Source: Sphaerotilus hippei
Lineage (GTDB): Bacteria > Pseudomonadota > Gammaproteobacteria > Burkholderiales > Burkholderiaceae_C
Length of the DNA stretch: 64,000 nucleotides
Assembly (NCBI RefSeq): GCF_003201595.1
Contig: NZ_QJJS01000005.1
Location: 62,001 to 126,000 of the forward strand
Direction of reading: 5' to 3'
The first letter of the stretch is position 1. Every line of letters starts with the position of its first letter. Of the stretch, positions 55,107 through 62,219 are shown piece by piece. The notes below the pieces were generated by a model, which was not told the origin of the DNA, searched no databases, and was given only the letters and a program-made list of their open reading frames with translations. The position numbers were made by a program, and so were the translations under genes.

Positions 55107-56043
55107 CGGCGTGCTCCTGGCGGGTGGCGGGCAGGAAGCCCAGGGGCAGGCCGGCTTCCGGGGTCATGCCGTAGAGCGGCTCGCCGGGCAGGCCCTCGCG
55201 CAGCGGTGCGCGGGCGGCGAACAGCCGCTCCAGGTCGATGCCGGTGTCGATGCCCATGGCCTCGAACATGAACACCAGGTCTTCGGTGACGACATTGCCC
55301 GAGGCCCCCGGCGCGTAGGGGCAGCCGCCCAGCCCGCCCAGCGAGGCGTCGAAGGTGCGCACCCCTTCGTCCCAGGCCGCCAGGCAGTTGGCCAGGCCCA
55401 GGCCGCGGGTGTTGTGCAGATGGGCCGCGCCGGTGCGTGCGCCGATGGCCGCGCGCACCCGCCGGAACAGCCGCCGCACCTGGGCCGGATGGGCCATGCC
55501 GGTGGTGTCGGACAGGCCGCACTCGTCCACGCCGGCGGCCACCAGCGCCTCGGCCAGCCGCACCACGTCGTCCTCGGCGACGGCGCCCTGCAGCGTGCAG
55601 CCGAAGGCGGTCGACAGGCCGGCCTCGACCAGCACCGCCGGCGCCCGCTCATCACGCAGCCGCACGATGGCGGCGGCCTCGTCGACCATCTGCGCCGGGG
55701 TGCGGCGCACATTGGCCAGCGAATGGGCGGTGCTGGCCGAGACCGGCAGCGTCAGCTTGTGCACGCCCGCATCGAGCGCCGCCTGCGCGCCCTGCAGATT
55801 GGGCACCAGCGCCATCACCGTCACGCCCGGATGGCGCCGGGCGTGACGCACCACCTCGGCCGTGTCGGCCAGCTGGGGCAGCCGCCGCGCCGGCACGAAG
55901 GAGCCGACCTCGATCTCGCGCAGGCCGGCGGCGACCAGGGCGTCGATCCAGGCGAGCTTGTGCGGCGTCGACATCGTCGCCCGCACGCTCTGCAGGCCGT
56001 CTCGCGGGCCGACCTCGCTGATCAGCACGGTGGGGTGGTTCAT
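55096..56043 (-). CDS. hydroxymethylglutaryl-CoA lyase-type enzyme
   Basis: A 315-residue DRE-TIM metallolyase. It starts ISEVGPRDGLQSV with the metal/substrate site, has EVGSFV, LHNTRGLGLAN (metal His pair) and the catalytic-Cys loop GGLGGCPYAPGASGNVVTED, specific for HMG-CoA lyases, which split HMG-CoA into acetoacetate and acetyl-CoA. ATG 56043 has a GGAG site; ATG 56055 is four codons up. Confidence 0.9.
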   Translation of the reverse strand: MNHPTVLISEVGPRDGLQSVRATMSTPHKLAWIDALVAAGLREIEVGSFVPARRLPQLADTAEVVRHARRHPGVTVMALVPNLQGAQAALDAGVHKLTLPVSASTAHSLANVRRTPAQMVDEAAAIVRLRDERAPAVLVEAGLSTAFGCTLQGAVAEDDVVRLAEALVAAGVDECGLSDTTGMAHPAQVRRLFRRVRAAIGARTGAAHLHNTRGLGLANCLAAWDEGVRTFDASLGGLGGCPYAPGASGNVVTEDLVFMFEAMGIDTGIDLERLFAARAPLREGLPGEPLYGMTPEAGLPLGFLPATRQEHADVH

Positions 56044-56105
56044 CCGGGGCTCCATGGAGGGCTTCGAGTTTATTCGTGCCGGCCGGGCCGATGGCGACCT
56101 GAGGG

Positions 56106-57029
56106 TCAGGGGGCCGGGGCGAGCCGCGCCAGCTGAGCCTGGAGCTCGGCGGCGGCCTCCTGCAGCGCACGGCCGTAGAGCTCGCTGAGCGGGTTGCTGC
56201 TGCGCAGCGTCGGCCGCACCAGCATGACCCGGAAGGGGATGGACACCGTCAGCGGGCGGATGTGCAGGCCGCGTCCGGCCCACTCCATCGCGGTGAGCGG
56301 GTTGATGATGGCCAGGCCCAGGCCCTGGCGCACCAGCGCGCAGACCGACACGGCGCTGCGGGTGTCCAGGGCCATCGCGCGGGGCACGCCGTGGCGGGCG
56401 AACAGCGCGTCGATCTGCTGGCGGTAGGGGTCGGCCGGCGAGAAGCTGATGAAGGGCTGGTGCGCCAGGTCGGCCAGCGACAGCCTCGGGCGCTCCAGCA
56501 GCGCATGGCCGTCGGGCAGCACGACCACCTCGTCGACCTGCAGCAGCGGCTCCAGCACCGTGGCCGGTGGCGCCCGGTCCTGCTCGATCAGGCCGAGGTC
56601 GTGGCGCTGCTCGCTCAGGGCCTGTTCCAGCAGCGGCGACTCCAGCGGCACGATCGACAGGCTGGCCTGCGGCCGCAGCGCCAGGAAGCGCCGCGTGGCC
56701 TGCGGCACCAGCGCGTGGGCCAGGGCCGGCAGGCAGGCGAGGCCGAGCCGCCCGGCGGCGAAGTCGCGCAGCGACAGCGCGGTGGCCTCGATGCGCTCGA
56801 GCCCGATGTAGGAGCGCTCGACCTCCTCGAGCAGCGCCACCGCCCGGGCGGTGGGCCGCAGCCGGCCGCGCACCCGCTCGAACAGCGCCATGCCCAGCAC
56901 CTGCTCGAGCCGGGCGATCTCCCGGCTCACCGTGGGCTGGGAGGTGTGCAGCAGCTCGGCGGCCCGGGTCAGGTGGCCGGTGCCCATCACGGCCCGGAAG
57001 ACCTCGATCAGTCGGTGGGTCAGCTGCAT
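56106..57029 (-). CDS. lysR: LysR, activator of lysA
   Basis: A 307-residue LysR-type regulator. The winged helix (MQLTHRLIEVFRAVMGTGHL, AAELLHTSQPTVSREIARLE) is followed by a periplasmic-binding-protein-like effector domain. Its divergent position to lysA reproduces the E. coli lysR-lysA pair, in which LysR senses diaminopimelate and lysine. The ligand here is inferred from this arrangement. Confidence 0.85.
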   Translation of the reverse strand: MQLTHRLIEVFRAVMGTGHLTRAAELLHTSQPTVSREIARLEQVLGMALFERVRGRLRPTARAVALLEEVERSYIGLERIEATALSLRDFAAGRLGLACLPALAHALVPQATRRFLALRPQASLSIVPLESPLLEQALSEQRHDLGLIEQDRAPPATVLEPLLQVDEVVVLPDGHALLERPRLSLADLAHQPFISFSPADPYRQQIDALFARHGVPRAMALDTRSAVSVCALVRQGLGLAIINPLTAMEWAGRGLHIRPLTVSIPFRVMLVRPTLRSSNPLSELYGRALQEAAAELQAQLARLAPAP

Positions 57030-57067
57030 GGATGCAGCATATCAATGTTGAATGGAGAGCTGAAAAA

Positions 57068-57081
57068 CATGCACTTGCATG
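57068..57081. promoter_or_regulatory. candidate LysR operator
   Basis: CATGCA-CT-TGCATG is a perfect 6-bp inverted repeat in the 108-base lysR/lysA intergenic region, 57 bases before the lysA ATG and 38 before the lysR ATG. No clear T-N11-A core with longer dyad was found. Confidence 0.4.
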
Positions 57082-57137
57082 AATGAGTCGAGGGCGGCAG
57101 GATCGCCGCTTCCTTGTCTGCCGACCCTGTTGCCGCC

Positions 57138-58367
57138 ATGTCCACCTTCGATGCTTCCGTCCTGCGCCAGATCGCGACCACCCACGGCACGCCGGTCTGG
57201 GTCTATGACGCGGCCACCATCCGCCAGCGCATCGCCGACCTGAAGGCCTTCGACACCATCCGCTTCGCGCAGAAGGCCAACTCCAACATCCACCTGCTGC
57301 GCCTGATGCGCGAACAGGGCGTGGTGGTCGACGCGGTGTCGCTGGGCGAGATCGAACGCGCGCTGGCGGCGGGTTACCAGGGCGGTGGCGACGGCCCGTC
57401 GGGCATCGTCTTCACCGCCGACCTGCTCGACCGCGCGACGCTGGCCCGCATCGTCGAGCTCGACATCCCGGTGAACGCCGGCTCGATCGACATGCTGCGC
57501 CAGCTCGGCGAGGCCGCGCCCGGCCACCGCGTCTGGCTGCGCATCAACCCCGGCTTCGGCCACGGCCACAGCAACAAGACCAACACCGGTGGCGAGCACA
57601 GCAAGCACGGCATCTGGCACGCTGACCTGCCGCTGGCGCTGGAGGTGATCCGCGAGCGCGGCCTGAAGCTGGTCGGGCTGCACATGCACATCGGCTCGGG
57701 CGTCGACTACAGCCACCTGCAGCAGGTCTGCCAGGCGATGGTCGAGCTGGTCCGGCGCGCGGGCGCGCCGATCGAGGCGATCTCCGCGGGCGGCGGCCTG
57801 TCGGTGCCTTACCGCGACGGCGAGCCGCGCATCGACACGGCCCACTACTTCAGCCTGTGGGATGACGCCCGCCGCCAGATCGCCGCCCACCTGGGCCACG
57901 CCGTGCACCTCGAGATCGAGCCGGGGCGTTACCTGGTGGCCGAGGCCGGGGTGCTGCTGGGCGAGGTGCGGGCGACCAAGCAGATGGGCAACAACCACTT
58001 CGTGCTGGTCGACGCGGGGTTCAACGACCTGATGCGCCCGTCGATGTACGGCAGCTACCACGCCATCAGCGTGCTGGGCGCCGCCGCGGACGCGCCGCTG
58101 CAGCCGAGCGTGGTGGCCGGCCCGCTGTGCGAGTCGGGTGACGTGTTCACCCAGGGTGAGGGCGGTGTGGTGCTGACCCGCGACCTGCCGGCCGCCCGGG
58201 TCGGCGACCTGCTGGTGTTCCACGACGCCGGGGCCTACGGGGCCTCGATGTCGAGCAACTACAACAGCCGCCCGCTGATCCCCGAGGTGATGGTCGACGG
58301 CGCCGAGGTCCGGCTGATCCGCCGCCGCCAGACGGTGGCCGAGCTGCTGGCGCTGGAAGCCTGCTGA
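57138..58367 (+). CDS. lysA: diaminopimelate decarboxylase
   Basis: The last step of lysine synthesis: PLP-dependent decarboxylation of meso-diaminopimelate. A 409-residue fold-type III enzyme: PLP Lys46 in RFAQKANSN, HMHIGSGVD, GGGLSVPY, CESGDVF and the C-terminal HDAGAYGASMSSNYNSRP. It is the E. coli-like LysA branch normally controlled by LysR. ATG 57138; the frame starts a few codons earlier at TTG 57114. Confidence 0.95.
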   Translation: MSTFDASVLRQIATTHGTPVWVYDAATIRQRIADLKAFDTIRFAQKANSNIHLLRLMREQGVVVDAVSLGEIERALAAGYQGGGDGPSGIVFTADLLDRATLARIVELDIPVNAGSIDMLRQLGEAAPGHRVWLRINPGFGHGHSNKTNTGGEHSKHGIWHADLPLALEVIRERGLKLVGLHMHIGSGVDYSHLQQVCQAMVELVRRAGAPIEAISAGGGLSVPYRDGEPRIDTAHYFSLWDDARRQIAAHLGHAVHLEIEPGRYLVAEAGVLLGEVRATKQMGNNHFVLVDAGFNDLMRPSMYGSYHAISVLGAAADAPLQPSVVAGPLCESGDVFTQGEGGVVLTRDLPAARVGDLLVFHDAGAYGASMSSNYNSRPLIPEVMVDGAEVRLIRRRQTVAELLALEAC

Positions 58368-58372
58368 ACACC

Positions 58373-58392
58373 GGGGCCGCCGCGGCGGCCCC
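58373..58392. terminator. perfect GC palindrome between lysA and sppA
   Basis: GGGGCCGC and GCGGCCCC flank CGCG, forming a 20-base perfect palindrome 5 bases after the lysA stop and 8 before the sppA stop. No T run, so it is only a possible bidirectional terminator. Confidence 0.4.
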
Positions 58393-58400
58393 GCAGGCGC

Positions 58401-59435
58401 TCAGCGCATCGCCGGCAGCGAGCGCAGCGCGTGGGTGGCGCTTTCGCCCATGGCCGCGCCGAAACGCTTGGCCAGCCGCTCGGCGACGTTCTCCTTGGGC
58501 GTGTAGTCGATGATCTCCTCGGCCTTGACCACCTCGCGGGCGACGTAGTCGAGGTTGCCCAGCGCGTCGGCCAGGCCCAGCCGCACGGCTTCCTCGCCGT
58601 TCCAGAACAGGCCGGAGAAGGTGTCCGGCGTCTCCTTCAGGCGCTTGCCGCGGCCGGCCCGCACGGTGTCGATGAACTGGCGGTGGATCTGGTCGAGCAT
58701 GTCCTGGGCCAGCGCGCGGTGCTTGTCCGACAGCGGGGAGTAGGGATCGAGCATGGCCTTGTTCTCGCCGGCGGTCAGCAGCCGGCGCTGCACGCCCACC
58801 TTGGCCATCACCTGGTCGAAGCCGAAGCCGTCCATCAGCACGCCGATCGAGCCGACGATCGAGGCCTTGTCGACGTAGATCTCGTCGGCGGCCACCGCCA
58901 CGTAGTAGGCCCCCGACGCGCAGGACTCCTCGACCACCGCATAGACCTTCTTGTCGTGCTTGGCCTTCAGACGGCGGATCTCGTCGTTGATGATGCCGGC
59001 CTGCACCGGGCTGCCGCCCGGCGAGTTGATGCGGATCACCACCGCCCGGGCGCCCGCATCGGCAAACGCGTCGCGCAGGCCCGAGAGCATGAACTCGGCG
59101 CTGGCCTCGGTGTCGGAGGCGATCTCGCCCCGCAGCTCCACCAGGGCGGTGTGCGGGCCGTTGGGCGCGGCGCTGTGCTGGTTCTGCGTGTTCACCAGCC
59201 AGGCCAGCGCCACGAAGATCAGCAGCCACGAGGCCCGGAAGAAGATGCGCCAGCGCCGTTCGCTGCGCCGGTCGCGCAGGTAGTCCCGGGCGAAGCCGGC
59301 GAGCAGCTGTTCGGTGGTCGGTGCGGTGCGGGCGGGTGGCTCCGCGCGGCTCGTGGCGACCGCAGCCGCGGCAGGGGGAGTCGGCGGGGCGTCGGGATCG
59401 GGCGTGGCTTGGGGGTCCGGCTCGTGTGTGCTCAT
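58401..59435 (-). CDS. sppA: signal peptide peptidase SppA-type S49 protease
   Basis: A 344-residue membrane-anchored Ser/Lys protease that degrades cleaved signal peptides. A Pro/Ala-rich cytoplasmic tail (1-60) precedes one membrane helix (about 68-83). The S49 domain has NSPGGSPVQAG (oxyanion), the catalytic Ser in SCASGAYYVA and the catalytic Lys in DKASIVGSIGV. Single-domain length. It overlaps the Rieske gene by 4 bases. Confidence 0.92.
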   Translation of the reverse strand: MSTHEPDPQATPDPDAPPTPPAAAAVATSRAEPPARTAPTTEQLLAGFARDYLRDRRSERRWRIFFRASWLLIFVALAWLVNTQNQHSAAPNGPHTALVELRGEIASDTEASAEFMLSGLRDAFADAGARAVVIRINSPGGSPVQAGIINDEIRRLKAKHDKKVYAVVEESCASGAYYVAVAADEIYVDKASIVGSIGVLMDGFGFDQVMAKVGVQRRLLTAGENKAMLDPYSPLSDKHRALAQDMLDQIHRQFIDTVRAGRGKRLKETPDTFSGLFWNGEEAVRLGLADALGNLDYVAREVVKAEEIIDYTPKENVAERLAKRFGAAMGESATHALRSLPAMR

Positions 59436-59848
59436 GGTGGCGACGTCGGCGTGACGTTCTGCAGTTCGTCTTCAGGATACCAACAGACCCGGCCGGCCTG
59501 CTCGGCCACGTGCAGCGGCTTGAGCCGCCGGCCCCGGCAGGGCCCGGCCACGCAGTGGCCGTCGACCGGGTCGTAGGCGGCGCCGTGGATGGCGCAGAGG
59601 ATCCAGCGGCCGGTGTCGTCCATGAACCGGCCGGGCTGCCAGTCGAGTTCGGCGGGCACGTGGGCGCAGCGGTTCAGGTAGGCCCGCGGCCGGCCCTCGA
59701 AGCGCAGCACGAAGCCCCGAACCGGCTGGCCGTGCTCGAGCAGGTCGAACACATGGGCGGGGCCGCCCTCGACCAGGTCGGTCGAGGCGCACAGCACGAT
59801 GCCCTCCGGTGCCGCCGCGGCCGTGGCGGGAGTGTCGTCCATCGCCAC
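59432..59848 (-). CDS. Rieske [2Fe-2S] domain protein
   Basis: A 138-residue stand-alone Rieske protein. Cluster ligands are Cys61 and His63 (CAHVPAE) and Cys85 and His88 (LCAIHGA). No signal peptide, so it is a soluble cytoplasmic ferredoxin of the NirD/dioxygenase type. It sits between gph and sppA, an order seen in many Burkholderiales, yet the partner is unknown. Confidence 0.9.
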   Translation of the reverse strand: MAMDDTPATAAAAPEGIVLCASTDLVEGGPAHVFDLLEHGQPVRGFVLRFEGRPRAYLNRCAHVPAELDWQPGRFMDDTGRWILCAIHGAAYDPVDGHCVAGPCRGRRLKPLHVAEQAGRVCWYPEDELQNVTPTSPP

Positions 59849-59849
59849 C

Positions 59850-60524
59850 TCAGGCGTTCTGCTGCAGCCAGGCGTGCAGCTCGGCCACGTTGCCGGCGGT
59901 GTAGAGCGGCTGGTGGTCGGCCAGGCGGGCCAGCTCGTGGGCGCCGTAGCTGACGGCCACGCCGTGGGCGCCGGCGTTGCTCGCCAGCAGCAGGTCGTGG
60001 GTGGTGTCGCCGATCATCAGCGTGCGGTCGGGTTCGACCCCGAACTCGCGCATCAGCTCCTGCAGCATGCGCGGGTCGGGCTTGGAGGCGGTCTCGTCGG
60101 CGGTGCGGGTCGAATCGAACATCGGCCGCAGGCCGCTCAGGCGCAGCGCCTCGTCCAGGCCCTGCCGGCTCTTGCCGGTGGCCACGCCCAGCCAGTGGTT
60201 GCGTGCGCGCAGGGCCTCGAGCATCACCTCGACCCCGTCGAACAGCGTGACGTGCTGCTGGTCGCGGAAGTAGTGCTGCCGGTAGCGGCGACCCAGCTCC
60301 GGGTACATCGCCTCCGGCAGGCCGGGCACGGCGTGCGCCAGCGCATCGTGCAGGCCGAGGCCGATCACGTAGGACGCGCGCTCGTCGTCCGGTTCGGGCA
60401 CGCCCAGGTCGCGGCAGGCGGCCTGGATGCTGCGCACGATCAGCGCGGTGGAATCGAACAGCGTGCCATCCCAGTCGAAGACGACCAGGTCGTAGCGGCG
60501 GGGGCGGGGGGCGGAGTGGCTCAT
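59850..60524 (-). CDS. gph: HAD-family hydrolase, phosphoglycolate phosphatase-like
   Basis: A 224-residue HAD-IA phosphatase. FDWDGTLFDS holds the nucleophile Asp17 and Asp19; motif II is GVATGKS, motif III Lys in ASKPDPRM and motif IV MIGDTTHDLLLA. The ATG overlaps the rluC stop (ATGA). Proteins at this position beside rluC are usually called Gph/YieH-like; exact substrate is inferred. Confidence 0.85.
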   Translation of the reverse strand: MSHSAPRPRRYDLVVFDWDGTLFDSTALIVRSIQAACRDLGVPEPDDERASYVIGLGLHDALAHAVPGLPEAMYPELGRRYRQHYFRDQQHVTLFDGVEVMLEALRARNHWLGVATGKSRQGLDEALRLSGLRPMFDSTRTADETASKPDPRMLQELMREFGVEPDRTLMIGDTTHDLLLASNAGAHGVAVSYGAHELARLADHQPLYTAGNVAELHAWLQQNA

Positions 60525-61597
60525 GGGTGCTGGAGGAGTGTCTCGCATTCGGGCGGCAGCGGGGCGCGCAGCTCGATGCGCTCGCCCGTGGCCGGGTGGT
60601 CGAAGGCCAGCTGGCGGGCATGCAGGAACATGCGCTCGAAGCGCACGCCCGGACAACGCTCGCCGCGGGCATACGCCCGGTTGACGGCGAAGTCGCCGTA
60701 CTTGTCGTCGCCGACGATCGGGTGGCCGGCGTTCTGCAGGTGCACCCGGATCTGGTGCGTGCGCCCGGTCTTGATGGTCACGTCCAGCAGCGTGCCGTGC
60801 GTGTAGGTCTTCACGATGCGCACCAAGCTGATCGAGCGGCGCCCGTCGGGGTGGTCGGCCGCGACCGCCCGCACGCGGCGTTCGCCTGCCGCATCCAGGT
60901 ACTTGTGCAGCGCCACGTCGATCACCTTGGTGGCCGCCGGCCAGGCCCCGATGACCAGGGCGGCGTAGGTCTTGCCGGTCTCGCGCTGGCGGAACTGGTC
61001 CTGCAGCGCGGTCAGCGCGCTGCGCTTCTTGGCCACCAGCAGGATGCCGGAGGTCTCCTTGTCGAGCCGGTGCACCAGCTCGAGGAAACGTGCGCCCGGC
61101 CGCGCGCGGCGCAGCTGCTCGATCACGCCGTGGCTGACGCCCGAGCCGCCATGCACCGCCACGCCGGCCGGCTTGTCGATGGCCAGCAGGTGCTCGTCCT
61201 CGAACAGGATCGGGAACTCCCGCGCCGGCACGGCCGCCGCGAGGTCGGGGTCCTTCTCGGTCAGTCGCAGCGGCGGCACCCGCACGTCGTCTCCGCTCTC
61301 CAGGCGCGTGTCGGCCTGGGCGCGCCCCTTGTTGATGCGCACCTCGCCGCTGCGGATGATGCGGTAGACCAGCGTCTTGGGCGCACCCTTGAGCTCGCGG
61401 ATCAGGAAGTTGTCCAGGCGCTGGCCGGCGCTGCCTTCATCGACGATGAGGTGCCTGACCTGGGCGGCGCAGGGGCTGGATTCCCCTGCTTTTCCCGGGC
61501 TGGGCGGCCGGGGCTTTGCCCCTATAATGGGTTGCACCACGTTCACGTTGTAAGTGTTTGATTTGCCTGAGTTTAGCGGGCAACTCGCCAGACGCAT
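60521..61597 (-). CDS. rluC: 23S rRNA pseudouridine synthase RluC
   Basis: A 358-residue RluA-family enzyme making pseudouridine 955, 2504 and 2580 in 23S rRNA. S4 domain first (GQRLDNFLIRELKGAPKTLV), then the catalytic HRLDKETSGILLVA with the active-site Asp, and RTHQIRVHLQ. The N-terminal 45 residues are not conserved; a GTG at 61537 or another internal start is possible, because a TATAAT likely used by rne lies at 61523 in this part. Divergent from rne, as in E. coli. Confidence 0.92.
   Translation of the reverse strand: MRLASCPLNSGKSNTYNVNVVQPIIGAKPRPPSPGKAGESSPCAAQVRHLIVDEGSAGQRLDNFLIRELKGAPKTLVYRIIRSGEVRINKGRAQADTRLESGDDVRVPPLRLTEKDPDLAAAVPAREFPILFEDEHLLAIDKPAGVAVHGGSGVSHGVIEQLRRARPGARFLELVHRLDKETSGILLVAKKRSALTALQDQFRQRETGKTYAALVIGAWPAATKVIDVALHKYLDAAGERRVRAVAADHPDGRRSISLVRIVKTYTHGTLLDVTIKTGRTHQIRVHLQNAGHPIVGDDKYGDFAVNRAYARGERCPGVRFERMFLHARQLAFDHPATGERIELRAPLPPECETLLQHP
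61523..61528 (+). promoter_or_regulatory. minus-10 of a possible rne promoter
   Basis: TATAAT on the plus strand after a small GGGGC-TTT-GCCCC hairpin. No good minus-35 at 16-18 bases. It would give a leader of nearly 690 bases for rne. Confidence 0.4.
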
Positions 61598-62219
61598 GCA
61601 GTGGATGTGGTGGAGACGGTGGTTCGTGCTTGACAGCGCGGGCCACGGTCACAGGCTGATGTAGTGCACGCCATGGTCATGGTGCGGGCTCCCAAGGTGA
61701 GCTAGCGGATGGTCGGGGCGTGTGCAAGAGACCACGCTGCCAGAGCCCCCAAACAAGGTTTTTCGGCTGCAGCTTCACGGTCCGTTCCCGCAGCGCGAGC
61801 AGCGCGGGGAGCGGCATCGCGGGGCTCCAGCTCGCGTCCGGACCGAGACGCTGTTGCATGTTCGAGATCTTCATTCCTTTCTGCCCGATACCGCTGCGCC
61901 CCGTGTTCCGGATGGTCAGTGTCTGGCTGCGCGTTTGTTCGTGCGCGGCGGTGAAGGGTGGTCTGAGGATGAACGGCGCCATGGCCCGCAGGTGCAGCTT
62001 GCACCGCCGCCAGGTGCTGCCACCGGAACGACCGGACTCGACCTTCCTCCAGCCGATCCTCGCGTTCACGCACGCGCCAACGCTGCGCTTCTGAGGCCTT
62101 CGGGTCCCGTGCGCAGTCCAGGGCGATTCCTTCACGGTTCTGCCGCGCTGTTCTCGTGCATCAACGTCATGTTGCAGGCAGGTCATCGACCTGCCGGCGA
62201 AGCCAGTTGAGGAGAACGC
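61598..62219 (+). other. long untranslated leader region of rne
   Basis: More than 620 bases without a convincing gene between the divergent rluC and rne. Several frames are open here but none has family features or a ribosome site. In E. coli rne has a 361-base leader through which RNase E controls its own mRNA; length and position suggest the same here. A perfect hairpin close to the start codon is listed separately. Confidence 0.6.
62177..62195 (+). promoter_or_regulatory. hairpin just upstream of rne ribosome site
   Basis: GGCAGGTC-ATC-GACCTGCC: perfect 8-bp stem, 3-base loop, ending 14 bases before the GAGGAG ribosome site. No T run follows, so not a terminator; candidate element for RNase E autoregulation. 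Confidence 0.5.

Noticed and set aside
61630-61663. TTGACA upstream of rne as a promoter
   Set aside because: No minus-10 at normal spacing; the nearest TA-containing hexamer is 22 bases away.
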